Shown here piece after piece: positions 45,801-57,645 of a stretch of DNA of 64,000 bases; the first letter of the stretch is position 1, and each line of letters starts with the position of its first letter. Below the pieces are notes generated by a model. The model ran no database searches, was not told the origin of the DNA, and worked only from the letters and a program-made list of their open reading frames with translations. The translations under genes were made by a program, and so were the position numbers. The stretch is from Caenorhabditis elegans. Taxonomy: Eukaryota; Nematoda; Chromadorea; Rhabditida; Rhabditidae. The DNA lies in assembly GCF_000002985.6 (NCBI RefSeq), contig NC_003279.8, positions 14,993,501 to 15,057,500 of the forward strand, written 5' to 3'.

Positions 45801-46901
45801 ATGATTTTGAATGGAGAATTTGATGGAATTGAGGTTGATATTAATGTTAATAATATCGCAGGAATATACAATTCACATCTCATTCATTACTATTCATTGT
45901 TAGTTTTTTTCTCAACAAAAAATCAGATATTTCAAAATTTCGGCTGAATTTAGATAAAATCTTCAATTTTGTAACCGAAAAAATTAAAATGTGTGCCAAG
46001 TTTGAAACGCAATTATGAAATTTGCAAGATTTGTTTCTATTTTCAGAACGGATGCCCGGCTCCCAGCTCTGGCCCTACTCGTGAAGCACTGGGCGATGGT
46101 TACTGGAATCAATAACGCACAGGACGGATTTCTGAATAGTTACACGACGATTCTTCTCGTTGTGCACTATCTTCAATGCGGTGTCACTCCAGCAGTCATT
46201 CCGAACTTGCAATACTTGTTCCCGCACAAGTTTGATCGAAAACTTCCGCTTAATGAGCTTCTTCTGTTTGGCGATATTGCGGACAAGTTGCCCAGTAATT
46301 TGAAGTGCTCTTTTTATTATCTGTCTTACTAAATTTAACCATTTTCAGCAAGTCCTCCCAACACGTGGTCGCTTGGAGAGTTGCTCATCGGATTCTTTCA
46401 GTACTATAATGAATTCGATTTCACTAATTTCGGATTTTCAATCCGCTCGGGTCAAGTCATTCCTCGGGAAAATCTCCCCCGTGATCTCATCAACAGTCCG
46501 ATTGTCGTTGAGGAGCCGTTTGATGCGATCAACACAGCCAGGTGAATATTGGAAAAAATGACCGTGTGTCGAGGATAAGATTATTCAGTTTTTGGCTAAA
46601 AATTGATTTTGAATCAATTATTTTTTGTGTTCACGCTCAACTCAACATCTAAAATAGTATAGATGGTTGATTATAATTCATAATACCAAAAAAGAAAACA
46701 TCAATTTCCTGTCTCACTTCAAACACGGTTTGACTGTTAATCACTGAAATATAAGCTAAAAACTAAATTTTCAGAACTGTACGCGATGTTAGCCACATGA
46801 AATCTATCAAATCCGCCTTCCGCTGTGCCGTCCAAATAATCTCTTCAAATAAAAATTTTACAATGCGTGATCTCGGTGTAAACGTCACAGAATTTGACTA
46901 A
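42877..46901 (+). CDS. GLD-2-like non-canonical nucleotidyltransferase with long acidic N-terminus
   Basis: RNA 3'-end nucleotidyltransferase: poly(A) polymerase or poly(U) polymerase class. Ten exons: 42877-43003, 43053-43164, 43220-43406, 43451-43770, 44239-44507, 44562-44768, 45271-45898, 46047-46294, 46349-46541, 46775-46901; 805 aa. The N-terminal half is basic at the start (SRKRKMSQSKKP), then very Asp/Glu/Ser-rich. The C-terminal half is the catalytic core, with GSTVNGCGSFNSDMDL (about 508; catalytic Asp pair), a third Asp in EVDINVNN (about 596), and a PAP-associated domain (NTWSLGELLIGFFQYY). The two halves join by an in-phase splice across 44769-45270 (AATG to GC), which argues for one gene rather than two. 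The ATG lies 2 nt after TTTCAG, a likely SL1 site. Probably F31C3.2 (name from memory). Confidence 0.87.
44045..44185. mobile_element. 141-bp miniature inverted-repeat element with a perfect inner palindrome
   Basis: The ends TGGGGTTATTCAAGTA and TACTTGAATAACCCCA (imperfect near the inner edge) form terminal inverted repeats. Inside, 44078-44109 is a perfect 32-bp palindrome centred on GACGTC. It lies in intron 4 of the nucleotidyltransferase gene. No coding capacity. Confidence 0.85.
44810..45016. mobile_element. Miniature inverted-repeat element, GGTACTTGTG family
   Basis: The ends GGTACTTGTGTATTACATGTCC and GGATGACATGTAATACACAGGTACC are inverted. A central hairpin (GGCTTAGGAAAG, TTTCTTAGCC) is shared with the element at 60720-60925. 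It sits in intron 6, exactly between the acidic and catalytic halves of the protein. Confidence 0.85.
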
Positions 46902-47108
46902 AAAGTTAATTTGTTCTTTTTTTTTATTCGCTTCTTTTTTCTTATAGTGTTCGTATAGTGTTAATCAATACATACTTTGTAATATTATTTAATTGGAAAC
47001 GCACAAAAAAGTCGATAAATTAAAAAGAAACTCGAATTACTCTTTAATTCAGGTGTCTGAAGTCAGGAGAATCACAGATCGATATTTAAAAAGAGAAGTC
47101 ATTTGAGC
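46902..47108. other. Convergent 3' spacer between the nucleotidyltransferase gene and cyn-5
   Basis: Both flanking genes end here, 207 bp apart. The sequence is AT-rich with T-runs; the 3' UTRs presumably meet or overlap. No gene is seen. Confidence 0.5.
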
Positions 47109-47772
47109 TTAGACGACGGCCTCGCGTTCAACAGAGAATGGAGTGTCGACGGCGATGTGTCCAGAAGCGGCGATGATGACGTCTTGCTTCGGGCGGTCCC
47201 CAGGAAGCTTCTCGGTCTGTTCGATCTTGCGGACCACATCCATTCCTTCGAGGATCTTTCCGAAAACGACGTGGCGTCCATCGAGCCATGGGGTCTTGAC
47301 TGTGGTGATGAAGAATTGGGATCCATTGGTATCAGCTCCAGCGTTGGCCATCGACAACCATCCGGCTCCGTAGTGCTTCAGCTTGAAGTTCTCGTCGGCG
47401 AACTTCTCTCCGTAGATAGAGCGTCCTCCGGTTCCATCTCCACGGGTGAAATCTCCTCCTTGAATCATGAAGTCTGCGATGACTCGGTGGAACTTGCTTC
47501 CTGGATATCCTTCTCCCTGAAAATTAAAAAAAATATTTTGAAACTCGATTTCTTGAGCTGCAAACCTTTGGCTTCTTGGCGAGCTCAATGAAGTTGGTGG
47601 CGGTCTTTGGGACGGTTTTTCCGAAAAGTCCGATGACGATACGTCCGATTGGTTTTCCTCCAATTTCCATGTCAAAGTAGACCTTGTCAGTGACCTTTGG
47701 TCCTTTGGCATCGTCTCCCTGAGCAAGAGCTCCGACAGCGAGCACGGCCGCCACAACAAGAAGCGACTTCAT
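47109..47772 (-). CDS. cyn-5: Secreted or ER cyclophilin (peptidyl-prolyl isomerase)
   Basis: Cyclophilin B-like prolyl isomerase acting in the secretory pathway. Two exons, 47772-47566 and 47516-47109, 204 aa. A signal peptide ([17 protein letters not shown]) leads into the cyclophilin fold. Active-site residues are present: the Arg in [22 protein letters not shown], the Trp in PWLDG, and GRHVVFG. There is no KDEL-like tail; it ends EREAVV, so secretion rather than ER retention is possible. Codon use is strongly biased to preferred codons, consistent with high expression. The ATG follows TTTTTGCAG by 2 nt, a likely SL1 trans-splice site. Confidence 0.96.
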
Positions 47773-48473
47773 ACCTGCAAAAATTATGGTGTTATATTGC
47801 GAGCAAAAAAGTTTAAAAAAAAGCAATAGTAAGAAAATGTAAATAGTAAGAAAAGCAATAGTAAGAAAAAAGCGAAATATCGAATTGTTTGATAACAATA
47901 ATTAAATACCACATTCGAAAAGACATGGTGATAAGAGTACATTAGACATTTTATGTTTAAAAATGAAAAAGTAAAGCCTTAAAAATGAAGAAATAAATAC
48001 AAAACAGTTACCAGCAGGAACAATTGAGATGAGTTTTCTGAGAATGACCCGTGCTGAGAGGGAAGACGAAGAAAAAGAACACGTCAGCACACATAAACCA
48101 CACGGTGCAACGTGGATAGAGCGATAGAGAGGGCAAACTGCAAGTGAGTGAGTGGAGGGTGACGAGAGAAAGAAGGGGAAACCGAGTAAAAGGTGACCAG
48201 TGACCATTTGGTAAATGTATAGGACAGGCGGTATGGTGGGGTGGTGGTAGTGTGGTACCAAATGCACACAAACAACAGCGCAGTAATATACTCGGGACGA
48301 GGGGGGGGAGGTGAAGACGAGACGAAGATCGATTGGCCTTGACCCGTTAATCGGAGAATGTGATGAGTGGCCGGACGCGAGGCGTCACTTCGGGGCTTTC
48401 AGTGTTTTTTGATCGTATGTTGTCTGGAAAAATCGATTGTTGTAGTGGAGAAGGATTATGATTTTAGATTTCA

Positions 48474-48710
48474 CACGGCCCGAGAAGTGGTACCTGTACG
48501 CAATTTGTCTACCGTATACCTGGACGTTTGGGCGCGTGTATCTCAAAAACGGTTGGTCCAGTTTTTTTGTGATGCATATAAAAAATGTCCGAAATTAAAT
48601 TCTAAATTTTTTGGACCAAAGCTTTTTTCGTTATCACGCGCCCAAACCTGGTCTACACTCAAATTATCAGTAGAGCGCATTTGCATGGATGTACCACTTG
48701 CCGGGCCGTG
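48474..48710. mobile_element. Complete CACGGCCCG miniature element
   Basis: The terminal inverted repeats are CACGGCCCGAGAAGTGGTAC and GTACCACTTGCCGGGCCGTG. Internal arms also pair (CTGGACGTTTGGGCGCGTG against CACGCGCCCAAACCTGG; TTGGTCCAG against TTTGGACCAA). About 237 bp, non-coding. A truncated relative is at 9650-9843. Confidence 0.88.
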
Positions 48711-48724
48711 TTCAAAAAAAAAAA

Positions 48725-48958
48725 AAATTCTGAGAATGCGTATTAAACAACATATTTGACGCGAAAATATCTTGTAACGAAGACTACAATCGAATATTGC
48801 TGTCACTATTCGAATAGAAATACATTTCGAAAATCGAGCCCGTAAATCACAAGCTCTACAGTATTCTTTTAAAGAGTTACTGTAGTTCTCGCTACGAGAT
48901 ATTTTGCGCGTCAAATATGTTGCGCAAAACATATTCACAGAATTTTGTGTTACCGTAA
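48725..48958. repeat. Shortened foldback element of the GAATGCGTATT family
   Basis: ATTCTGAGAATGCGTATTAAAC at the left and GTTGCGCAAAACATATTCACAG at the right are imperfect inverted copies. TTTGACGCG and CGCGTCAAAT also pair. It lies 14 bp from the previous element. The centre is deleted compared with the copies in pole-1 and dog-1. Confidence 0.8.
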
Positions 48959-49137
48959 TTCGGCTGTAATATACTTATACGGATAATTTGTTGCGAACTC
49001 AGCCCGGAGCGCAAAGTGGAATCAATCGATTTTTTTTTAAATAAAAATTTAAAAACAAGTTATTATTAAGTAATCATTAGATCAGATTTTGTCAGCATTA
49101 AGATCAGAAAAAGCGGAAAATTTTTCTTCAAGTTTCT

Positions 49138-52100
49138 TTAAAATTTGAAACAAAAACCTACAATTCCCACTGCTATCCGCTTCTTCTCATCCTCACTGAC
49201 TCCCTGTGGAATAGGATCGATAGAAAAATTGGAAATTCGATTTCTCAACAATTTCTGCTTCATAAACTGTTGTACGAGCACTCGTTTGCAGTGCTGCTTG
49301 ACAGCCAACGCCAAGTCGAGCCACGTCCAATTTTGCTCATGGTATTCACAGAGGGGGAATATGAAGTTGAATTGGTTCACATCTATCAGGTTTTTGTCCT
49401 TGTTTCCCTATAAAAAAAACTCATTCATTTCATTTTCAATTTCCTTTCTGTGCTCTCACCTTATATGATACTACAAATGAAACTTCCGGAATTTTGATAT
49501 ACATAAAATGATTGACTTTGTCGGCGCGCTCCTTCATTCGATCAATGTCATCCTTTTCGTGAAGAGATTTCTGAAGCATAAGCTTCTCCGACGCAGATTT
49601 ATTGCTTCGCATGCTAAGTGTGCTGGCAATTTTTCGTGTGAATGAGAAGGTCTGAAATATGAATATTACAATTATTAATTGGATACTGTTACAATCTCAC
49701 CGAAACTTCTTCCTCATGATCCAGGTTATCATTCGTATGAATATTCCTGCCAGGAAAAAAGAATCTCATCATTTTATCAAATAATCGATGAGTAATCTCT
49801 GCAACCATGGGAGCTATGTTCAACTCAAAGTGCTCTTTGACACTTATACCTCCAACAGGAGGCATATCTCTTACGAATAGTCGAATGGCAGGCTGCCTTG
49901 AGAGTCTAGTCTCATCTCTGTGCAGAGCATGCTTGTATATTGAATCAGGAAGGAGGTTCGTAATCCGGACACTTCCAACTTCGAACAGGTGATCTCCACA
50001 GTTACTATCCCTAACTGTACGTGTATAGAGGAAATTTCGAATTTGCGTCTGTGCCAACGCAATCTGTCCATCACTTTCGGTCAGCTTCCAAGTGCAATCT
50101 TCGAAGCAAACTTCAAATCTCCTTACAACTTCCATCCCTTTCTTCGCACTTTTCTCATCAAACTCCTTCACCCGATTGACCTGTCGTTGCTTATAGCAAC
50201 TAATATACGTGGCAAGTTTCTCAGATACCGTAAGCATTCGTTGCTTTGTATCCTCTGCTTCAAGTACGAGCTGATCTTCCGTGTACTCAACTGGTTGTTC
50301 GCAGTGCGAACCATTCATCGAATTCGAATTACCGTTGCTCAGGTAGAACAACTGCCGTTCCAGAAATCTTCCGAGTGAAACAATTTCTCTGAGTTCTGAT
50401 TGATATCTCATGATTTTCGCTCGCAACTCCACCATCTCCATTATCTGACACTCGAATCTCAATCTCCTTCGCTTTTCGCCCATTTCTTTCTTATAGGGAT
50501 CCACGAAAAGCGCTAAATTATTTACAATATCCACAACCATTTCGTATTGCTCCGAGTTACTTGTAGCTTCTAGCATATTATGCTTCAAAGTTAGAACATC
50601 TATTCCAACAGCGTCAGGGTTCAATGACTGATGTTTCGGATCTAATTGCGGTGGCACCGAGATATCTTCATTTGACTCTGTCTTCAGCTCATCGGAGAAG
50701 TAACAGAAATAAATCTGACAGCTACATCGAGAAACAATTCGCTGAAGTTGAACCTTCTCCTCTGATTCATCTGGCGCCTCCGACTGAACAACTCCACCGA
50801 CGGCTTCTCCTGCTGCGGTGAACTTCTGCACAAAATCGTCAGCAAATCCACTGGTGTCCTGTTGACTTTTCTCATCGATCATTTCTCTAGGCAACCATCG
50901 GAATTTCTCCTTATTAGTGCCGGTCGCAGAAATTGGAGCAAAATATTGCATTCCAGAGATTTTGGCGCTCCATGATTTTTTGCTGAGAAGCAAACTTCGT
51001 TTCCATACGTTGCGGTGGAAATTCTGAAGAAGTTGAGTTTTCGCGGCACATACGAGTAAGAAACCATCACGTTCACACCCTTTAAGGACAAGTTGACTGT
51101 TGAAAAGATCAATTTGCCAATTCAGAAGCTTCACATCATCCATAGTGGATTGATGTACTCCTAGAAGTGAATCTATTGGAACATCAGACGCCTGTTCACA
51201 ATGAGCAACCAGCTTCGTTCCTACTTCATCTATAAGCTGAGTAAGCATCCAGGGATTTGCCTCAGTTACACTGTACCCTCTCCGATGGGTTTTTTCCTCT
51301 TTTTTCTTTGGCGAAGGATCCTTTGGAGTATCTGATGCTTCTTCCAGATGAACATTTAGTCGCTTCACTGCATCATTACTAAGAATTCTTCTCAACATAT
51401 GAGCCCTGTGAACCCCGTCGGCAATGGTAAGACATGCATCTCGATTCTGAGCAGTCCAGGCCATTTTCAAATCAAACGCAGTAACCTTATGAAGAGGTAC
51501 ATCCTTCCCTGGGAATGTTTCTCTCGCATATTGAACTCTTCCGAATCCCAGTAGAAAAGTGTCTTCGGAAGGGCTACCGTCAGTTGGTGGACGGCTTGTT
51601 TCACCATAAACATGGATCTGAGTAGCCCACCAGGTGCATGTCATATGATGGGTACTCCAGGAGTAAACTTTTCTGCGTTGAACATTCATTTCCCTGTTCA
51701 CAGAGGAATGTGATACAGTTTGACGGAATGAGGAAGTCAGCTGAAGGCCATCGGAGAAGACTTGGAATCCATAAGGTGATGAGTGGGACATCCAATAAGT
51801 CACTAGAACCTTGGGAAGGGAAAATGAGAATTGTAGTTTTCCAAAGTGTTTGCTCAATTGGGGTTTCAACAGGACTCGATTCCCAAATACGGTTCCTCGG
51901 CGAACATTTCGATTCTTGGTGGTCAATGACTTCAGGAATTGCTCGATCCATCGGAAGGTGTTCGAATATAGTAATAGATTGGGCATTTTATCTTTTGAAG
52001 TGCAGCTACCCGGGGAGACATCGAAATTGAGAGTCACGTTGACACAAGATGATCGGAATTGGCGGTACGAGTCGTGTTCTTCGGTCTGGAAAATGTGAAT

Positions 52101-55100
52101 TGTTTTAAATATAGTCGTATTTCTGCATTTAATAACAAACAGAACAATCAATCACAAATAACTTCAATTTACCGAAGAATAATGCGGTAATCGCTGTGGG
52201 GAGCATAGTTGAACTCCGTGATGCTCATGAGGATCTCCACCACATTCCCATCCTAACAGAATTTTGAGTCGAACATCAGGAAGAGAGAGAATCTGTGAAT
52301 CGTCATATCTTGACGCTGTTCTCAAGAATATTTTGAGCCCCGATTTGATTCGAATCTCTCCAAGTGCCCAATCTAACCCGAAATCTTCCCATAACATTTC
52401 AACAGTCTCAGTTTCATTATAGGGATCCGTTGAAGCCAACATCGTCGTCACCAGCTTCTCACTCGACCATAATAGTTTTCCGTGTAATAGAAAACGCATT
52501 TTATCCCAAAATGGAAGAGGCTGTGATGGGTCTTTTGATGGTGCCGAGATGTTATTCCAAACAAGGGAAATCATTGAGAGGCACGGTTCCCAGCAGGGGC
52601 CGTAGGTGCAGTTGTATTCGGTACTTGCTGAAAAATTTTGATGTACTTATGTATTTCTACATTAAAAAAATGAACTAAATTTGGTACTTGCGTATTATAC
52701 CCCTTCATTTCATAAATTAATTTAACTATAGAACGTAATTTTTAAAGTCTAAAGTAATCCTATCGTACTCCTACAGTACTACTACAACCAACCCCATCCC
52801 CCCATCAACACAAAACCTGAATCCTTTCATAAGACGAAAAGTCGATTTTTTTTTTCCAAAACTACAGTTCTGTTGATTTTGATTTGAAAAATCTTAAATT
52901 TTCGTTTTTGATTTTAAAAAAGTCGAAAATTAGAATGTCTAATTTTTTAAACCGGAAAATCTGATTTAAAAAATCGAATTTTTCTTGTAAATCATGAATT
53001 TTTGGCAAATTTTGTACTTTGTAGCCTCCACCACTTACCACATTGAAGATCATAATAAAACTTGATAGGAGACATGTTCTTCCATACAGAATGAGTTGGA
53101 AACGGTTCTGGAAGAGGAATCACACACTCTCGAAGTGACCGCCCGTCTTCGGACAGGCTTTCTGCGGCAACTAGAGTTCCAAAGAAGTGAAGATCCTTAA
53201 TATCCAAATATTTCATTGGATAATCCTTAAAAGTGACTGTCCATTCATCAACATCAAATTCAACAGCACGAGCCCATAAAGTGGAATAATTTTGCTCGGG
53301 AATCGGGCTCAACGGGTCAAAAGCCTTCATCATTTGAATACACTTTTCAGTTCCATGTAGTGTTACATCAGCAAATGCTCTCATATTCCAACCCTTCCAT
53401 TTTGATAGAAATAGAGGAGAATCACTGACTTCCGTCATTTTCCATCGTTCAATGTAGATCTCACTGTTCTTCTCGATAAGGCTATTTTTGATTGCTTCGA
53501 TCATTTCTTCTGTAAAAGATCGAGGTTTATACATTTAATGTCTTAAACTAATTGTTTTTTCAAAAAATAAATTTCAGATTTTTCACATACTCGACAAAAA
53601 CGGCGCCGTCTTCTTCAAATTAAAAAGTCTCTCCTCCAACAATTGCTCTCTTCGTTCAGACTCATATACTTCATCCTCTTTTAGTTGTGCACTAAGCTTC
53701 AATCGATTCTCAAATTCATCATCCTCTAGTTCTAACCAAACTTCTAGAAATTCAATCCGAACATCACTTGGCAGTGGAGATGCTTCTGTGAACTCCTTTT
53801 TCTTCACTTCATGAACAACCTTGATCCATTTGATTATTTGAAGAAACTCATCGAAAATTTGCGCGAAATCAAAATTGAACGGCAATCGGAACATGAATTT
53901 ATCGGCCGACCAAATCCAAACTTTATTCGTGGCCGATGACAACGTAGCAAATGCAGATCGTGATTGCGTCATCAGATCATCGGAATTTTGAACCGTGATC
54001 GTTGGATTTAATACACTTATGATCCTTTGCTCATTGAGCATAACATAAAGAATCTCCGTATTCATTCTCATTTGATTATCAAGCCGTTCCAAACGAAATT
54101 TCTCTCCCTGCCAGAACATTCGATTATTTCTTGCCAGCTCCAGTTGAACTTCGACGAAATTTTCGGCGGTCAGAATTATGTGCTTTTTTCGAGGCACTTT
54201 TCGTGTTAAAGTTGACGGATTCGGAAATGATAGGAGTTGAACGGTTCTGCAAAAAAGGAATTTTATTGAATATTAAAATGTCAAATTAAAAAACTAATTT
54301 ATACTGTTTTACCTTAAATTTAGAAAATTATGTTTACCAAGAGGATTTTGTTGTTTTTTCTTGAAAGGTAAAAAAAATTCAGAATTTTTAAAAATCATGT
54401 CAATTTTTCATAAAATCTATCTGGCAAAAAATTTTGGCGGGAAATTCAAATTTTCTGAGCAAAAGAAGTGTTTTAAATTTAAATTTGCTGACTAGCCTCT
54501 GGCATTCGGTAGTTTTTTTCAATTAAGTTTTAATTTTCAAAAAACCGCTAAAAATGATTTTCTCCCATATTCCTGATAAAACTCTCACTTTTTGACAGAC
54601 TTATAAGCGTCAAAAACAATGAGATGAAGCTGTGGAGACCACGCCAAGAAGACCTCGCTCGATGTGAAAACTGATATTTTATCGATAACCGATGATTGTT
54701 TATCAATGAGAAACTCCAAAGTGTTCACCGTAATGAACTGTTTGAATTTGAATTCAAATTGATTAGCTCGTTTCTCTCGTTCCTCTTTATATACTCGTTC
54801 TCTCTCCAAATGGCTCCATCTCCGAGTTGGTGAACTGTGAATTTCGGCTGCTTCTTCAACTACTCGCTGCGATTCGAAAATATCCGCGAGAAGAACATGA
54901 TCTTCAGTATCTTCTCGAATTCCGGTCGCGCCACGCATCATCTCCATTTTGAGAAGGCCATCTTTTTGCCAGTTATCGGTAATAAATTCGAGTTTGGAAG
55001 CACATAGTGCCGCGTAGGATTTGTTCGTGGCGTTCACTAGTACGGCTAGTCTGTAATTACTTTCTTTGTTATTGAAAAAAGTCTCCCTCCAACTTTAAAG

Positions 55101-57179
55101 ATCGGGTAAATATTTTGAAATGGCTTCAATTTGGCTCCTGATCAAAGGTGTAAAATCGAAATTGTTTTGTTTTTTCGATTTTTCAAAATTTGCTAATAAT
55201 TTTGGCCATTATATAATAATTCTTCTTCTTTTTAGAAAAAAATTTTATATTTTTTCTCATCAATATAAACAAAATTAGATTTTTAAAAATCATATTTTAT
55301 GGTTAATTTTCTGAACATGAACATTTTTTTTTGATTTTCCAGAAAATCGAAAAATCGAAAATTTTTTGATTTTTTGATTTTCACTCAAAAACACCGAAAA
55401 ATCCACGGCGCGCTCCGAAGAGAATGTCTTTCGCGGTATTTTGAAAATATTCTTGGGCCAGGATTTTTTTCTTTACCTATTAGCCGACACTTGAACCGCA
55501 AGGCACAAATTCCCAGCTTCTTCCCCATTAGCAGAATGCTCGGCTCCAAGAATTCCATGAATAACCCCTTCAATTTGTCGAGCCAATTGATCGGACCATT
55601 CGAACTTCACATCATCACATCCCACAGTAATATCTAACAAATTCTTCTTCGAAAGTTTCTTCCATTGCGCTATAAATGCTCCAATAAATAGAGTTTCCCC
55701 CCATTCATGGTATTCGAATTGTTGTAGGGATTCAGGATCGTCTTGTGATCCGAAGAAAAGCATCTCGATTCCAAGTTCAAATTGAGTAGACGTTTCATTC
55801 GACTTTTCAAACGTGAGAAAGCCTAGCTTAAACCACGATCGGTGGGATTCAAAGTCGACAATTTCGGCCGACAAATCACAGAATTCAAGAAAGATTTGAT
55901 AATCTGATCCTCTCGATCCTCCTGAAGATCCTTGATGTCCACTGATTCTTTGGAGCTCTTTAAGACTCTTATTCCACCACTGAACATCATGGAACGCTAG
56001 TTTAGCATGAACTCCTTCCACAGAGCAGTGAAGCGTCTTCACAGCCGTCTCAAACTTTATCATGGTAAGTTTAAGCTCACTTCTGAGCAGCTGATCTGCG
56101 ATGTTCAGCTCGGAAATCACTAGTATGCTGGTTTCCAGGTTTCTAGTAAATTGGATTTGCTTTATACCAGCCGTGATGTAGCGGTTATTCGTGGTATATT
56201 TGATGGAGAACGAGTGGATGACCACGGTCATTTGGAGTAGTTTCAGGGGAGTTTTGAGTTCTGCAGAGCCACTTCTTTCCGTGTATCCAGTCCAACTGCT
56301 AAAAACTTCAAAAAAGTCATCACTGAACGCGATCGCCGGTGACGAAATCCTCAAGGCCACGTTATCCACAACATCCTTATCGATATCTAAAGAGAGTTGA
56401 AACGGCATTGACAGCTCCGCGAGCAAGCTCCCACTGTTCCTTCCTCGTCTCAAAAGCTTCGCCTGTATTAGTGAGCAAGACGTCTCGAATTGCCATCCTT
56501 CTCTGCTCCGGAACGTTTCAAGCGACAACTCGTCGATTGTCACGTGCAACAGGCAATCCGGTATCGTATTCATTACTACAATATGTACACGATTCACCAC
56601 AAGACCACAGTACTGAGCGATTCGAGTGAATCGAGACGTCCAGATGTTTAATTTGATCATTTTCGACGGATCTTCCACCTCTTCCACTTTTCCATACCAC
56701 TGTACATTCTTCTCGGCCTCGATCCTCACATCATCGAACCGCAAAACACAAAAGCGTGTCGGATGAGCTCGATCCCTCGACAACGAGATTACGTCAATGT
56801 GAATGGAGAGCCACGAGATTTTGATGGTGACGTCACGCAACTGAACGAATCCCACACCTCCGATGCGAACATGAGATTTTGTAACGAATGAGAAGATCCA
56901 CGATAGAATCACATCGATGTAGCTGGAAGTTTGTTATTTTAAACTAATGTTGCAGCCATAAATTTCTTTTTTTTAGATTCTCAAAAAAATTTACAGATTT
57001 CTTTTTTCCTTTTACTTTTCAAGAGAAATGAACTTTTTTTCATAGTTTTCTTTTGAAAACACAAAAAAAAAATCTGAAATGTACGTTTTTTTTAAAGTTC
57101 AAAACCCAAAAACTTGTAGCCTAGAAATTTACCTCAGAAAAATGAGAAAAACTGTCAGAAGGGAGAGAAGGACTATCAT
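49138..57179 (-). CDS. BLTP2/KIAA0100-Hobbit-SABRE family bridge-like lipid transfer protein
   Basis: Very long rod-like lipid transfer protein; relatives (human BLTP2, fly Hobbit, plant SABRE) are anchored in the ER and reach the plasma membrane. Nine exons from the start: 57179-57133, 56922-55477, 55050-54589, 54246-53591, 53509-53039, 52627-52173, 52085-49701, 49651-49460, 49407-49138; 2127 aa, close to human length. The N-terminal membrane anchor is MIVLLSLLTVFLIFLSY. Conserved blocks include YGPCWEPCLS, PLPFWDKMRFLLHG, DPYNETETVEMLWEDF, RTASRYDDSQILSLPD, NLLLYSNTFRWI, VGGVVQSE, PPVGGISVKEHFELN, MMRFFFPGR and YIKIPEVSFVVSYKG. The exon at 53509 uses TTTTACAG because the frame is closed upstream. 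Probably F31C3.3 (name from memory). Confidence 0.95.
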
Positions 57180-57645
57180 AGTGCGTCCGGCTGCATCTGT
57201 CTGAAATATCAGTTACTTTGAGAAAATTTTAAAAGAAAAAGGCATCACAACAACGAGAGCGTCTAGTGCTTAAAATAAAATTTGGAAAAAACGGCTAAAA
57301 GTTAAAGATAATAGTTATTCAATTTTTGAAATTAGAAAAACATGAGCTCTGTGAGTCTTAGGATTGTGGGTTTGGTACAACAAATGGGAGCTTTAAAGCC
57401 GTCGGGAATGTCAAATATTAAGTAATGGAATTGGGAAAATGAATGAAATACACAGGTCTATGGCGAGCTGGAACCCGGGATGAGAAAGTACAAGAAAATG
57501 TGTGATAGCGAAAAGATGGGACACAGAATGTACACAAAAATCGAGTAAAATTGCACAGAATTAGGAAAAAAAAACTAAAGCAGAGAAAATGCTACAAAAT
57601 GTCAAAAATTAATCGAATTCCTGGAGAAAAAGAAATACAAATGTC
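57180..57645. other. Spacer between the BLTP2 and ZIP genes
   Basis: 466 bp between two minus-strand genes. A TTTCAG acceptor near 57200, about 22 nt upstream of the BLTP2 ATG, could be a trans-splice site. The distance is long for an SL2 operon but does not exclude one. No gene is seen. Confidence 0.45.

Larger units (their letters stand above)
47773..49137. other. Spacer upstream of cyn-5 with promoter-like purine tract and two mobile elements
   Basis: Between the cyn-5 start and the 3' end of the BLTP2 gene. The part at about 48040-48330 is purine-rich on the + strand (GAGAGAGGG, GAGTGAGTGGAGGG), and so pyrimidine-rich in the sense direction of cyn-5; it contains an eight-G run at 48301-48308. 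Two repeats lie further out (48474-48710, 48725-48958). No additional gene is convincing. Confidence 0.5.

Noticed and set aside
47902..48267. An upstream extension of the cyn-5 protein
   Set aside because: The chosen ATG begins a perfect signal peptide right after a splice acceptor; upstream frames are broken and low-complexity.
48008..48275. Pro/Ser-rich open frames upstream of cyn-5
   Set aside because: They fall in a pyrimidine-rich promoter-like tract with overlapping frames, no splice context and no family resemblance.
48301..48308. Eight-G run as a possible DOG-1 target
   Set aside because: DOG-1-dependent deletions are known for much longer G-tracts; eight G is too short to claim, and no longer tract was seen in the window.
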